The notes under the pieces are model-generated. The model ran no database searches. It saw only the letters and a list, made by a program, of their open reading frames with translations, and was not told where the DNA came from. A program made the translations under genes and the position numbers. Of a stretch of DNA of 64,000 bases, positions 35,374 through 44,930 are shown in pieces (position 1 is the stretch's first letter; every line of letters starts with the position of its first letter). Where the stretch lies: the NCBI RefSeq assembly GCF_900115075.1, contig NZ_FOVG01000007.1:1-64000 (forward strand), written 5' to 3'. The stretch is from Candidatus Pantoea varia. Its GTDB lineage: Bacteria; Pseudomonadota; Gammaproteobacteria; Enterobacterales; Enterobacteriaceae.

Positions 35374-36936
35374 TCAGCCGTTACGTTCTTCGCACATCAC
35401 CTGGTTGCGCCCTGCCCGCTTCGCGCGATACAACGCCTCATCCGCGCGTTCAATTAGCGCTTGTGTACCCTGTGGTGAGTCAGAAGCAAGCCAGACGGCG
35501 CAGCCTGCACTCAGGGTGACATGCTTTTGCGGCAGTTCCGTAGTGAGATGCGGAATAGCGAGCTGATTAATGGCTACGATGATGGACTCAGCGAGCTCCA
35601 GCGCTGCTGACAGCGTCTGGTCGGACAGAATGATGGCAAACTCTTCGCCACCATATCGAGCCGTGAGTTCGTTTTGACGCCGGGCGGTGTTCTTAAGCAC
35701 AGTGGCCACTTTTTTCAGGCAGTCATCACCGGCCACATGGCCATATGAATCGTTATATCGCTTGAAATAGTCAATATCGAACAGAATCAGTGAAACTGGC
35801 TTGCCGCTGAGCTCCGCGCTTTGCAGGCTTTCAGTCAGCATGTGATCAAAATGACGCCGGTTGGCAACCCCTGTCAGCCCGTCATTCTGTGCCAGATTTT
35901 CCAGTGCGCGATTAGCCGCAGTCAGCTCATCACGAAGTTGGGTCAGCTCAAACTGATAACGCAGCGTATGCCGCGCCTGACGCAGTACAAACGCCCCCAG
36001 TGAAAGAATCACAATCAGCAGCGCCAGGCTCAGAATCAGATCCTGCACCCAGCTTTTCAGCCAGTGGTTAAACAGCGCACGCTTGTCATATCCAGCGGCA
36101 ACCACCAGCGGATATCGCTGTGAGCGGACAAAACCAAAAATACGTTTTTTACCATCAAGGGCAGCGGTCCACTGACCACTGCCTTTATCCGCATGGGCCA
36201 GCATCTTCAGGAAAAGTGGACTCACAGAGAGGTTTTTGCCGATGTAGGTATCCGGCATCGGACGGGCGTACAGCACCGTACTGTCTGCCAGCATCAGAAC
36301 CAGCACATCTCCCTCGCTGAGTTCGTAATAACTGTAGAAGCGCCGGAAATAGTCCACTTTAATGGTGGCGAGTAAGACGCCTCGAAAGCCCTTGAACGCA
36401 TCGTTCACCCGAAGCGTAACCGGGATCACCAGCTCGTGCGTGCTGCGACTGCGAATCACCGGGCCAATATGCAGGTTATCGCGCGGACTGGCGCGATGAT
36501 AATCGAAATATTCACGATCGGAATTATCAATGTCAGGGGGAACGCTGCCCATGGATGTGGCGATCCACTTTCCCTGCTCGTCGTAGTAAAACAAGCCGTG
36601 AAGTTGCGGCAGACGGCTCTGTAACAAGCGCATCGTCTGGCTCAGCGTCTCACCCTCCACGCCGGTCGTGGCGATCTGCTTTTGAAGATCACGTTGCACT
36701 TCGCGCAGTGAGAGTTCAGTTTGCAAAAAGGTATCATCGGCCTGGCGCGCCTGTGACAGCGACAGATTCACCGCCGTATCTTCAGCTTTATCGACGGTGT
36801 CATTCCAGTCTTCACGCAGCGTCCACAGATTTAAGCCAATCACCGCCACACTGAGCAATACGCCAGAGAGAATAATACTTCTCAGCAGCGGCGAAATTTT
36901 TTGCGCTGGCCCATCATTTTTGCGGCGAAACTTCAT
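35374..36936 (-). CDS. Diguanylate cyclase with dCache sensor
   Basis: 520 residues. Helix 1 (about 16-38) and helix 2 (about 288-315) flank a periplasmic dCache-type ligand domain; the C-terminal GGDEF domain (about 350-515) has an intact GGEEF active site (ARYGGEEFAIILSD) and LILFDIDYFKRYND. It should make cyclic-di-GMP at the inner membrane in response to an external signal. An inhibitory-site RxxD is not obvious at the expected place. No adjacent effector is visible. Confidence 0.93.
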   Translation of the reverse strand: MKFRRKNDGPAQKISPLLRSIILSGVLLSVAVIGLNLWTLREDWNDTVDKAEDTAVNLSLSQARQADDTFLQTELSLREVQRDLQKQIATTGVEGETLSQTMRLLQSRLPQLHGLFYYDEQGKWIATSMGSVPPDIDNSDREYFDYHRASPRDNLHIGPVIRSRSTHELVIPVTLRVNDAFKGFRGVLLATIKVDYFRRFYSYYELSEGDVLVLMLADSTVLYARPMPDTYIGKNLSVSPLFLKMLAHADKGSGQWTAALDGKKRIFGFVRSQRYPLVVAAGYDKRALFNHWLKSWVQDLILSLALLIVILSLGAFVLRQARHTLRYQFELTQLRDELTAANRALENLAQNDGLTGVANRRHFDHMLTESLQSAELSGKPVSLILFDIDYFKRYNDSYGHVAGDDCLKKVATVLKNTARRQNELTARYGGEEFAIILSDQTLSAALELAESIIVAINQLAIPHLTTELPQKHVTLSAGCAVWLASDSPQGTQALIERADEALYRAKRAGRNQVMCEERNG

Positions 36937-37211
36937 GCCAGTCCTTAATAAATCCCGATGACTGATTTAAGCACAGTTAATCAAAAGCCAGAATGCAAAT
37001 CCCGCAATACCGTTTCGATAATGCTAATCTGCTATTAACCAGCGGATTACGCTTAAATCTCTCGCTTAACTGGCTCAATCAGCACCATGAATGCAGAATT
37101 AACAGCGAATAAATCCACGTTTAGACTTCAAATATCGGGCGGGTAAATGTTACCCTTGCCGGCTGAATAATTTGCACTTAATTGATTAACTTGAGTATTT
37201 GAGGGATTTGT

Positions 37212-37613
37212 ATGAGTAAGAACCTTAGCAGCCTGAATAATATCCGTACTATTCGTGCCGAGGCGCGCAACATGGATTTGAATCTGCTGGAAGAATTACG
37301 CCTGAAATTAGAAACCGTGGTAAATGAACGCCGTGAAGAGGAAAGCGCGCGGGAAGCAGAAGCTCGTGAAAAAGCGGAAAAACTGGCATTTTACCAGGAG
37401 TTGTTGCTGGAAGAAGGAATCAACCCGGCTGAACTGGTAAATAGCGTTTCCCCTCTATCCACCGGCACAAAGAAACGCGCGAAGCGTCCGGCGAAATACC
37501 GTTACAGCGATGAAACCGGCCAGGTTCGTTACTGGACCGGTCAGGGACGTACTCCCTCCGCAATTAAAGCGGCAATCGAAAACGGCCAGTCACTGGATGA
37601 TTTCCTGATTTAA
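37212..37613 (+). CDS. H-NS-family nucleoid protein (copy 2)
   Basis: 133 residues, collinear with the copy at 34241: SLNNIRT(I/L)RA(E/N)[13 protein letters not shown](N/D)P, RPAKY(R/Q)Y, and an identical [13 protein letters not shown] ending in SLDDFLI. Divergence is greatest in the linker ([14 protein letters not shown]). The intact domain set means both are probably functional and could hetero-oligomerise. The start follows GAGGGATTTGT. Confidence 0.95.
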   Translation: MSKNLSSLNNIRTIRAEARNMDLNLLEELRLKLETVVNERREEESAREAEAREKAEKLAFYQELLLEEGINPAELVNSVSPLSTGTKKRAKRPAKYRYSDETGQVRYWTGQGRTPSAIKAAIENGQSLDDFLI

Positions 37614-37629
37614 TCGCGATACCTCTCTT

Positions 37630-37672
37630 CTGCCGGAATGCTGACCGCCACTGCGCGGCAATATTCCGGCAG
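37630..37672 (+). terminator. Hairpin after H-NS-like gene 2
   Basis: CTGCCGGAAT (37630-37639) and ATTCCGGCAG (37663-37672), a 10-bp perfect stem with a 23-nt loop that itself can pair (CCGCC/GGCGG-like). Located 17 bp after the stop codon. Confidence 0.55.
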
Positions 37673-37712
37673 ACAAATCTCCAGGGCGCCGAAATTCATC
37701 CGGGTCTGACAC

Positions 37713-38693
37713 TTATCCACCTTTATCATCGCTCATAACCGTCTGTGGACCACGAAACGTCCGGCGCCACTCGCTGGGAGAAACGCCAAAACGGGATTTA
37801 AAACGCTGACGAAATGAAACGGGGGAATCAAAACCCGCCTTTACCGCCACACTTTCAATACTGATACCGGTCGTTTCCAGTAAAACCTGGCTGCGTTGCA
37901 GACGCTCAGCCGTCAGCCACTCTCCCAGTGACATGCCCGTCGCCTTGTGAAAATGGCGCGTCAGCGTGCGCCGGCTCATGCTGAGCATGCGCGCGAGTGA
38001 GTCAAGATCCTGCGGCTGATGCAAATTTTCCCGCAGTGATGCCAGCAGCGCGTTGATTTTACTGTCACGCGTCGTTTCCGGAACCGGCCGCTCAATGAAC
38101 TGCGCCTGACCGCCTTCACGGTAAGGCGGCACCACCATACGTCTGGCGACCCGATTAGCCATGGCGCTGCCATAATGGTGACGGATGATATCCAGACAGC
38201 AATCGATGCCCGCTGCGGTGCCGGCAGAAGTAATCAGGCGATCGTCACGGGTATAAAGAGCATTACTGTCGAGGTGAACCTGCGGAAAACGCTCGCTGAA
38301 GTCACGCTCAAATTCCCAGTGGGTAGCCGCACGGTGCTGATCGAGCAACCCTGCATAAGCCAGTACGTAAGTACCCAGACACAGCCCTACTACTTCCGCA
38401 CCCCGCTGCCAGGCCGCCACCAGCTTATCAAGCAGCGCCTGCGCGGGTTTTTCAGCCGGGTTGTGCCAGTAAGGAATGATAATGATGTCTGCCATATCAA
38501 GCGGTTCAGTGCCCTGCTCAACCATGATTGACAGCCCGAGTTCTGAGATCACCGGACCCGGTTTCTCTGCGCAGATATCAACATGAAACAGATCCTGCTG
38601 CGGCAGAGCCGAGCCAAACAGAATACAGGGAACTGAAAAGTGAAACGGACTAAAACCGACCGTTGCCAGCACCGCGACTCTCAAAGCAGCCAT
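37713..38693 (-). CDS. GlxA-family AraC-type transcriptional regulator
   Basis: 326 residues: an N-terminal DJ-1/PfpI-like domain (to about 190) with the LCLGTYVLAYAGLLD elbow cysteine, then two AraC helix-turn-helices (LDSLARMLSMSRRTLTRHF and SIESVAVKAGFDSPVSFRQRF). GlxA regulators sense small amines or amino acids and usually activate neighbouring catabolic genes. The adjacent MBL hydrolase gene is on the same strand upstream, so the target is uncertain. Confidence 0.92.
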   Translation of the reverse strand: MAALRVAVLATVGFSPFHFSVPCILFGSALPQQDLFHVDICAEKPGPVISELGLSIMVEQGTEPLDMADIIIIPYWHNPAEKPAQALLDKLVAAWQRGAEVVGLCLGTYVLAYAGLLDQHRAATHWEFERDFSERFPQVHLDSNALYTRDDRLITSAGTAAGIDCCLDIIRHHYGSAMANRVARRMVVPPYREGGQAQFIERPVPETTRDSKINALLASLRENLHQPQDLDSLARMLSMSRRTLTRHFHKATGMSLGEWLTAERLQRSQVLLETTGISIESVAVKAGFDSPVSFRQRFKSRFGVSPSEWRRTFRGPQTVMSDDKGG

Positions 38694-38767
38694 CTCCCCC
38701 CCTTATTGTGTGAAAACGTATGATTGAGAATCTGCAGCGCAAATGAGCCGGTTTAGTGCCACGACGC

Positions 38768-39547
38768 TCAGAGCGTCATTGTTTCACCATCTTCCGGGAT
38801 CAGCACCTGGTCAGCAATACCCTGTTCCAGGGTATAAGCACGCAGTTCAGCACGCGTCAGCAAACAGTGGTTGATCGCCTCCATGTGTGAGGCAACCAGC
38901 GTTGCCTCAGGCAGAATATTCAGCGTACGCAGGGTATCCTCTTTTCCCATAATAATCGGGCCATAGAGATCGTTGGTTGCATTGCCGATATTCATTACCA
39001 CCACCTGCGGCTGAAAACGTTGCAGCGCTCTGACATAGGGCTTAACCCACACGGTATCACCAGCAATGTAGAGGGTTTTTTCTGCCGGATGGGTAAATAC
39101 CAGACCACAGGCGTCACCCAGAATATCGCCCATCACTTTGTCGGCATATAAGGCATTACTGCCGTGCTGACCGTCGGTTTTATAGATCGTCAGGCCGTCA
39201 ACAAACTGATTCTCATCCTGCAGCACGCGAACATTTGCAAAACCCTGCGAACGAATCAGCGCGGCATCAGCTTCGTGCTGGCTGTAGATCATCATCGTCT
39301 TCGGCACTAACTGCTGTGCGGCTTCATCCCAGTGATCCATATGTGTGTGAGTAACAATCACTGCATCCACCGCCAGCAGTGACGCTACCCGGACAGGCAG
39401 CTCAACCATCGGATTTCTCAAATGGGGACGGGCATTTCCGGCAAAGCCTGGCCAGGCCTCTTTTTCGGCCAGCATCGGATCGATCAGGAATTTTTTGCCT
39501 GCATAGTCCAGTAGCAGGGTGGCATTACGAATCTGGGTCAGCTTCAT
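38768..39547 (-). CDS. MBL-fold metallo-hydrolase
   Basis: 259 residues. Metal motif THTHMDHWDEAA (HxHxDH) near residue 65, QHGS later, and AGDTVWV with the bridging Asp. It resembles the UlaG/YcbG-type L-ascorbate-lactonase-like branch (TQIRNATLLLDYAGKKFLIDPML) found across enterobacteria. Substrate not determinable. It lies upstream of and in the same direction as the GlxA-type regulator. Confidence 0.87.
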   Translation of the reverse strand: MKLTQIRNATLLLDYAGKKFLIDPMLAEKEAWPGFAGNARPHLRNPMVELPVRVASLLAVDAVIVTHTHMDHWDEAAQQLVPKTMMIYSQHEADAALIRSQGFANVRVLQDENQFVDGLTIYKTDGQHGSNALYADKVMGDILGDACGLVFTHPAEKTLYIAGDTVWVKPYVRALQRFQPQVVVMNIGNATNDLYGPIIMGKEDTLRTLNILPEATLVASHMEAINHCLLTRAELRAYTLEQGIADQVLIPEDGETMTL

Positions 39548-39738
39548 TTTGGCTCCGTGAACAGTCTCAGTGAAATCAGCCAGGCTTACTGGCTACCATG
39601 AGGTCACTTTACGGTAGTGTGCTGCCTGCACGTGACAGGCTCAAAGGACAGTGTTCGATGGAATCGGGCCAATCTAAGGTGACGTAAGGTGACTCTGACA
39701 TCAATGAGGGTACAAATTTATCATAAATTTTTTGTCCT

Positions 39739-39767
39739 CAATTTTAAGGTCATGTAACTTAAAATTG
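39739..39767. repeat. 10-bp inverted repeat, AT-rich
   Basis: CAATTTTAAG (39739-39748) and CTTAAAATTG (39758-39767) with a 9-bp spacer: perfect dyad symmetry typical of a dimeric regulator's site. The regulator is unknown. Confidence 0.5.
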
Positions 39768-39893
39768 CTGATGAGTAGCTTCCATTTATGGCTATTCATT
39801 ACTGCGCTTCATGAGCTGAAGAATAAATATTGAGTGGGCTATGCTACACAGAGTACATCAGTGGGCAGCCACGACCCCAGAAGGCTAATCACC

Positions 39894-39914
39894 GTAAAGT
39901 GAGTGACACTTTAC
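39894..39914 (+). promoter_or_regulatory. Candidate operator of the Phd-like gene pair
   Basis: GTAAAGTG-AGTGA-CACTTTAC, 8-bp perfect arms and 5-bp spacer, 66 bp before the antitoxin-like start. Type II antitoxins bind such dyads to repress their own operon; assignment is by position. Confidence 0.45.
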
Positions 39915-39980
39915 CTTGTAACAATCAACCTCTTAGCAGAGTCACTCACCTGCGAGGAGGTGTCCGTGAGGATAGTAACT

Positions 39981-40247
39981 ATGACAACTACTATGTCCCA
40001 AAAAGCAGTTCGCGAAAGCCTTAGTAATCCAGAACTTTTTGAAGGGGGTGTTTATGTAACAAAAAACGGTACCGCTGAGCTTTTTGTACAGACTGCTGCA
40101 GAGCGACATGCCGAACTTGCTGAGCTTGAGTATCAGCGTCAACAGGATGCCCTTTTCCGCATCTTAATGCGATCTAAACAGGACTTTGCAAATAATCGCA
40201 AAATGACGCCGGAAGAAGCATTAAGGAGGTTGAATGCAACAACCTGA
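39981..40247 (+). CDS. Phd/YefM-like antitoxin candidate
   Basis: 88 residues from ATG 39981 (GAGG 9 nt upstream); the longer frame from 39903 overlaps the dyad. The segment FEGGVYVTKNGTAELFVQTAAERHAEL has the Phd-type 'permitted gene, residues and helix' pattern, followed by a basic helical C-terminus (MTPEEALRRLNA). An antitoxin would bind DNA by its N-terminus and toxin by its C-terminus. The adjacent downstream frame (40262) is the candidate partner, 14 bp away. No toxin family is recognised, so the pair is tentative. Confidence 0.5.
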   Translation: MTTTMSQKAVRESLSNPELFEGGVYVTKNGTAELFVQTAAERHAELAELEYQRQQDALFRILMRSKQDFANNRKMTPEEALRRLNATT

Positions 40248-40261
40248 AAAAAGGAAATTAA

Positions 40262-40549
40262 ATGCCTCAGTCTATTTATCTTTCTGAAACAGCTTATGTT
40301 TCACTGCACGAAATCAAATCCCGCCAGATCGACATGGCTCGTATGTCCGGGCATACAGAGGAAGAGAGCCAGAAACTCGGGGCTGAGTTTGTTCAGAACT
40401 TAGTTATCGAGGCAACTCAGGCCTTAACAGGTATGGTTACCTGGCTCATAGATCCGCAAATGGCCTCTCGCGGTTATCCTTTCCGCAAATGGCGACAAGC
40501 AAGCACGGGGTTGCTGTGCCAGCACGAAATCACGCGTTTCGAGATCTAA
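40262..40549 (+). CDS. Candidate partner of the Phd-like gene, possibly truncated
   Basis: 95 residues with AGGAAATTAA ahead of the ATG. The N-terminal 60 residues are helical and charged (ETAYVSLHEIKSRQIDMARM, EESQKLGAEFVQNLVIEAT). After about residue 62 the sequence changes character (GMVTWLIDPQMASRGYPFRKW), which could mark a frameshift; the +1 frame stays open a further 60 codons beyond that point. No RelE, ParE or Doc motif is clear. Gene order suggests a toxin, but that is inference. Confidence 0.45.
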   Translation: MPQSIYLSETAYVSLHEIKSRQIDMARMSGHTEEESQKLGAEFVQNLVIEATQALTGMVTWLIDPQMASRGYPFRKWRQASTGLLCQHEITRFEI

Positions 40550-40730
40550 ATCCATTTCTTTTGCCACGGCAAAACAGCTTATGTTAACGCCTTCTCCCGC
40601 CTGACGACTGTTTATACCTATGTGCCCTATTACCTTCCCGGCGATGATCCTGACTGATGGGTCCGGGAACTGAGATCTATTTCAGCTGCCAGAGACTTAT
40701 CGCCACTGCTGACAAATTAAAGACAAAAAA

Positions 40731-40752
40731 ATGCCGCAGCAGGCTGCGGCAT
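40731..40752 (-). terminator. Terminator of the ahr gene
   Basis: ATGCCGCAGC-AG-GCTGCGGCAT, a 10-bp perfect stem; the minus strand continues with TTTTTTGTCTTT. It lies 18 bp after the ahr stop codon. Confidence 0.9.
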
Positions 40753-40769
40753 GTGATTTCAGATTCGCA

Positions 40770-41786
40770 TCAGAAATCGGCTTTCAGTACCACACGGTAA
40801 TTAGCTTTACCGGCGCGGACGTGATCCAGCGCTTTATTGATATCTGACATCGGGAAGAACTCAACCTGTGGGGCAATATCCGCACGGGAAGCGAGACGCA
40901 GCAGCGAGCGCAACTGGCCTGGTGAGCCGGTTGATGAACCCGTTACCGCTTTGTCGCCCAGGATCAGATCAAAAGCACTGACTTCAATCGGCTTCATCAC
41001 TGCGCCCACGGTGTGGAATTTACCCTGAGGTGCCAGCGCTGCGAAATAAGGTTTCCAGTCCAGATCGACTGCCACAGTGCTCAGGATCAGGTCGAAACGA
41101 CCCGCCTGCTTCTTCAGAGCTTCAGGATCGCGGCTGTTAACCACTTCATCCGCGCCCATATCCAGGATTGACTGCTTCTTATCCGGGGTTGAGCTGAATG
41201 CCACGACTTCAGCACCCATCGCGTGCAGGATTTTGATCGCAATGTGACCCAGACCGCCGATACCAATCACACCCACACGGCTGGTTGCCGTGATGTTGCT
41301 CATCAGCAGCGGTTTAAATACGGTGATACCACCGCACAGCAGCGGACCGGCGCTCGCCACATCCAGTTTTTCCGGCAACGGAATAACCCACTGCCAGTCG
41401 GCGCGCAGCTTCTCGGCAAAACCACCTTTGTTCATGATGGTCGGGATGCTGCCCTGCTGGCAGTTAACCTGCTCGCCGTTGATACAGGCATCACAGTGCT
41501 GACAGCTTTTAGCTGTCCAGCCGATTCCTACACGCTGGCCGATTGAGAGACCTTTGTTCTTAGCCGCTTCGCCCAGGGCGGAAACCCGGCCAATCACTTC
41601 ATGTCCTGCAATCACCGGGAACTGAGAGATGCCCCATTCGTTGTCGATCATCGACAGGTCTGAGTGACAGACGCCACAATATTCAACCTGGACTTCGACT
41701 TCTTCGGCTGCCAGTTCGGCGGCATCGTACTCATAGAGTTCAAGGGCCTGGCCAGCCTGCATGGCTGCATAACTTTTAATTTTCAT
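40770..41786 (-). CDS. ahr: NADPH-dependent aldehyde reductase Ahr
   Basis: 338 residues, aligning with E. coli Ahr (YjgB) over nearly its whole length: [31 protein letters not shown], and [14 protein letters not shown] stretches. Catalytic zinc ligands are in CGVCHSD and GHE; the structural zinc loop is [15 protein letters not shown]. The NADPH site is [12 protein letters not shown]. It reduces a broad range of aldehydes to alcohols, with detoxification as its likely role. Single gene with its own terminator. Confidence 0.93.
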   Translation of the reverse strand: MKIKSYAAMQAGQALELYEYDAAELAAEEVEVQVEYCGVCHSDLSMIDNEWGISQFPVIAGHEVIGRVSALGEAAKNKGLSIGQRVGIGWTAKSCQHCDACINGEQVNCQQGSIPTIMNKGGFAEKLRADWQWVIPLPEKLDVASAGPLLCGGITVFKPLLMSNITATSRVGVIGIGGLGHIAIKILHAMGAEVVAFSSTPDKKQSILDMGADEVVNSRDPEALKKQAGRFDLILSTVAVDLDWKPYFAALAPQGKFHTVGAVMKPIEVSAFDLILGDKAVTGSSTGSPGQLRSLLRLASRADIAPQVEFFPMSDINKALDHVRAGKANYRVVLKADF

Positions 41787-41890
41787 TCATACCTCTGCGT
41801 GATTAATCACGGACAAGTGTAACAACTGAAAGCCGGCCCTGCCTGGCCGTTGCGCTTACACCGCACTTTTTTGTCTTTTATTCAGATAAT

Positions 41891-43864
41891 TCAGCCTTTA
41901 ACCTGCGCACCTGAAAGAGTTTGTAACACCTTGAGCTGCGCGACGGCTTCCTGCATGGCGTCCATCCCCTGCGTCAGTTCGCGCAGGCTGCCGAGGTGCT
42001 TCGCAATATCGGCGCGCTCATGACGCGTTTGCTGATTCATCGCCGCTAGCGTATCGGCTGCTGAAATACTGCGCTCTGCCATCTGCGCGGCGGTCTGCGC
42101 CGAGTCACTGGCCACCAGCCGGATGCGTGAGATGGTGCTGACCGCCTCACCGATGTTACTGGCTGTGGCTTCAGCCTGCTCTTTCGATGAGTGCGCCAGA
42201 CGCCGGACTTCGCCCGCGACCACGGCAAATCCGCGGCCAGCCTCGCCTGCGCGTGCCGCTTCTACTGCGGCATTCAGCGCCAGAATATTAGTCTGGAAAG
42301 CAATATTGCTGATGCCATGCGTAATCTCATTGATGCCGTTGGAGATTTTTTCCAGATCGTCCAGTCCGTCATCCAGACGCCCCTGCGCCTGCTGACTCTC
42401 AGTGGCGATATTGCTGATGTTACGGATGCTGCTTTCTGCCAGACTCAGCGTTTCGCCCTGACTCTGGGTAGCCGTTTCCAGCACCGGCAGTGCTTCCATC
42501 AGGGGTGTCAGTGCCTGCTGATAGTTGATAACCCGATCCAGCACTCGCGTCTGAATACTGTTCAGCGCTTCCCAGCGGCGCAACGCACGCTGCGCGTAAT
42601 GTGCTGCGTAACCGGCATACTCCACCGGGAACTGGCTCATCGCTTTGACGTCATGATTGAAGAACACGAGTGCAGAGAGCGTCTGATTGATTGGCACGCC
42701 CAGGATTTCACCAAAGCTGGAAAAACCTGCGGCGGCAATGCCTTTAAAGAAATGAGCATTGTGCAGCTTATCGGCATTGCCGACACGACGCAGAATACAG
42801 TCGTTCATCAGAATGGCGGCCGGTTTGCCATTCTGAGCGGTAAAAGCCTGCCACTCCTGCTGCGTCGCCTGTTTGAAGTCTTTCTCCTCCATCAGGAACA
42901 GCCGGTCACCAAACTCGAGGTCACAGAAAAAATGCACGCCACCCGATTCAATTTTGGCGATCGAGCGAATGAAGTATTCCCCACCGACTTTCACGCCAAA
43001 GGTTAACCCCTTCAGCCGTTCGGTCAGCTGCGCTTCAGTGCAGTTAAGGTGTTCACACAGCGATGCGACAAACGGCTGCTGCTGCCCCTGGCGGTTAAAC
43101 ACAGAGGTGACGGTGCGCGCAACCGGATCGGCTTCGGCAATCAGCCAGCTCTGATCGCGTGGCGTAAAGTTCTGGCTTTTAAACGGAGCAAAGGATTTTC
43201 CGGGCGCCATCTGACAGAACACGATCACGGCCTTGCCCTGCAGCACCTTGCCACCGGTACCGATCCAGGTGCCATCAAAGGTAATTTTACCGCCCGCTGA
43301 ACCGCCAATCGCCAGGCACGGGAAACGCCCGCAGTTGTACCAGGCCTGCATCAGAAAGCCTTCTGACGCCGACAATCCATCACAGTAAATCATCGCGAAA
43401 GTACGATCTGCTGAGAGCGGCATCCGCACCTGCAACCGCGCCAGCTCCTGCTGGATGGCGGTGATGCGCTGGCTGGCGGTCTGCGTATCGGCGACATGCA
43501 GATCGACAATGTGCGTCTCATGACTGGCGATCAGCGAGTCGGGCAGCCAGAGATAGCTTCCTTCCGGGCCATTGCCATCACAGTAAGTGCTTTGCGATCG
43601 GCTGCTGCTTAGTGCGCCGTTAGAAGAGAGCGTCAGCACCGTCAGGTCGGGGGTGTTAAAGCGCTGCCAGGCCTGGCTGACCCGCTGAAAATCGGCTTCA
43701 GGCGGAACAAACGTCATCAGGATCCCGCCCGCGCGCGCGCTTAACCCAATGGAAGAGAGTGAATCTGGCAACGCACGACAATCGTAGGTGCCATTCGCTG
43801 GCTGGCTGCTACGCCTAAGACGGGCAACAGGCAGGCGTCTTTTGATCGTCTTAATGATCGACAT
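41891..43864 (-). CDS. FIST-domain methyl-accepting chemotaxis protein
   Basis: 657 residues without membrane helices. A FIST N domain (about 40-230; [20 protein letters not shown]) and FIST C domain (about 240-400) form the sensor, and the C-terminal signalling domain (about 450-650) has the MCP hairpin with [20 protein letters not shown] and [15 protein letters not shown]. It is a cytoplasmic chemoreceptor. FIST domains are thought to bind small molecules such as amino acids; the ligand is unknown. The methylation sites are not obvious. No che genes are nearby. Confidence 0.92.
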   Translation of the reverse strand: MSIIKTIKRRLPVARLRRSSQPANGTYDCRALPDSLSSIGLSARAGGILMTFVPPEADFQRVSQAWQRFNTPDLTVLTLSSNGALSSSRSQSTYCDGNGPEGSYLWLPDSLIASHETHIVDLHVADTQTASQRITAIQQELARLQVRMPLSADRTFAMIYCDGLSASEGFLMQAWYNCGRFPCLAIGGSAGGKITFDGTWIGTGGKVLQGKAVIVFCQMAPGKSFAPFKSQNFTPRDQSWLIAEADPVARTVTSVFNRQGQQQPFVASLCEHLNCTEAQLTERLKGLTFGVKVGGEYFIRSIAKIESGGVHFFCDLEFGDRLFLMEEKDFKQATQQEWQAFTAQNGKPAAILMNDCILRRVGNADKLHNAHFFKGIAAAGFSSFGEILGVPINQTLSALVFFNHDVKAMSQFPVEYAGYAAHYAQRALRRWEALNSIQTRVLDRVINYQQALTPLMEALPVLETATQSQGETLSLAESSIRNISNIATESQQAQGRLDDGLDDLEKISNGINEITHGISNIAFQTNILALNAAVEAARAGEAGRGFAVVAGEVRRLAHSSKEQAEATASNIGEAVSTISRIRLVASDSAQTAAQMAERSISAADTLAAMNQQTRHERADIAKHLGSLRELTQGMDAMQEAVAQLKVLQTLSGAQVKG

Positions 43865-44220
43865 ATTATTATTTTCGCTTTTATTTGATTGGTTTGCGCT
43901 TAAATTGGCGCTTTCTGGTGTGTAAAAGGAGGGCTAAATGCAGGTCCGTTCGCGTTCAGAACTCGTCGCTGAGTGCCGGGTTCATCATTGATCGGCGCGC
44001 TCAACGCCATTGGGTTATCGCCACTAGCGGGAAAACCTTTAGCGATTGCTGCAGTTGGTTTAATGAATGAAAATGTTACATTTTCGTAGCATAAAATAAT
44101 ACGGGTCACGATTCTGGCGGGCAGATGTAAGGTGTGCGGGTGACTAATGTTTACTGTTTGCGATACAGACTCATCAGCGCGATAATTGTAATGTCAAATG
44201 TAAATACAAAGAAGCTCACG
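43865..44220. other. 356-bp divergent region with a palindrome
   Basis: No gene is supported. GAAAATGT-T-ACATTTTC at 44069-44085 is a perfect 17-bp palindrome between the chemoreceptor gene and the RelB-like gene, with the shape of an operator. Confidence 0.4.
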
Positions 44221-44460
44221 ATGGGCACAATTAACATTCGAATCGATGATGACCTGAAGACACGATCCTATGCTGCGCTCGAAAAAATGGGTGTCACTCC
44301 TTCTGATGCGCTGCGCATGATGCTTGAATATATTGCAGATAATGAACGTCTTCCCTTTAAGCAAACGTTACTCAGTGACGAAGATGCGGCGTTGGTAGAC
44401 ATAGTTAAAGAACGCCTGCGAAACCCTGAGCCTGTCCGGGTCACACTGGATGACCTTTAA
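44221..44460 (+). CDS. RelB/DinJ-family antitoxin, apparently orphan
   Basis: 79 residues from ATG 44221 (MGTINIRIDDDLKTRSYAAL), a textbook RelB/DinJ ribbon-helix-helix start; earlier ATGs add unrelated residues. The C-terminal part (DEDAALVDIVKERLRNPEPVRVTL) is the family's toxin-wrapping tail. Its stop overlaps (TAATG) an ATG that starts a toxin-like frame broken after about 11 codons, so a functional toxin is missing. The antitoxin may act as a stand-alone repressor. Confidence 0.88.
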   Translation: MGTINIRIDDDLKTRSYAALEKMGVTPSDALRMMLEYIADNERLPFKQTLLSDEDAALVDIVKERLRNPEPVRVTLDDL

Positions 44461-44579
44461 TGACCTGGCAACGGGAGTTCGATCAGCGGGCATATCACGT
44501 AAATCAGGCAGCGTATCGCCAGAACCGTAGCCCATTGATCCCGTCGCTTCCTGTTGTTCATCCTTTGCGGCGAAAGTAA
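44460..44579 (+). pseudogene. Truncated RelE/ParE-type toxin
   Basis: The frame starting in the TAATG overlap reads MTWQREFDQRA, the typical beginning of RelE/ParE toxins, then switches to unrelated sequence (AYHVNQAAYRQ...) that belongs to the oppositely oriented pseudogene, and stops at 39 codons. The breakpoint is around 44490. This suggests the toxin was cut off by recombination or deletion. Confidence 0.5.
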
Positions 44580-44730
44580 GCTTCTCTTCCAGCGGCTGCC
44601 AGTCACCGTCCTGCTGTCGGGAAATCACCGCAAAAACAGGCGTCTGTTCATCATCGCCATAGATTTCATATTTCTGTTTTTGATCGTCAGAACCCAGTTC
44701 AAGCTTATCAATTCAGGTCGCGTTACTCAT
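44470..44730 (-). pseudogene. Small stress-type gene broken by an early stop
   Basis: From ATG 44730, preceded by AAAAGGAGAATGCT (good Shine-Dalgarno), the minus strand reads MSNAT then TGA, then continues open: IDKLELGSDDQKQKYEIYGD, QTPVFAVISRQQDGDWQPLE, and onward. The good start and long intact frame after one stop codon indicate a recent nonsense mutation, or an error in the sequence. The product family is not recognised. Confidence 0.55.
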
Positions 44731-44930
44731 AGCATTCTCCTTTTTAGTCAGGCTTTTAAGCGTAGTTCATCTCCCTGGCCCTGCCGACGCTAAACCCTTT
44801 CTCAACATTAACATCAATCTTATCAACGATTTCAGTCTGTGCATTTGCATAAACGAAGCGGACGACTATGCTTCCTGGTGTGACTAGCTAGTCCTTTTTA
44901 TCTAATGGAACATTGATATGAGGTCTTCCT

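Larger units (their letters stand above)
39548..39980. other. 433-bp region upstream of the Phd-like gene
   Basis: No gene-like frame is convincing. It holds two inverted repeats (39739-39767 and 39894-39914, listed separately), the second next to the antitoxin-like gene. Confidence 0.5.
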
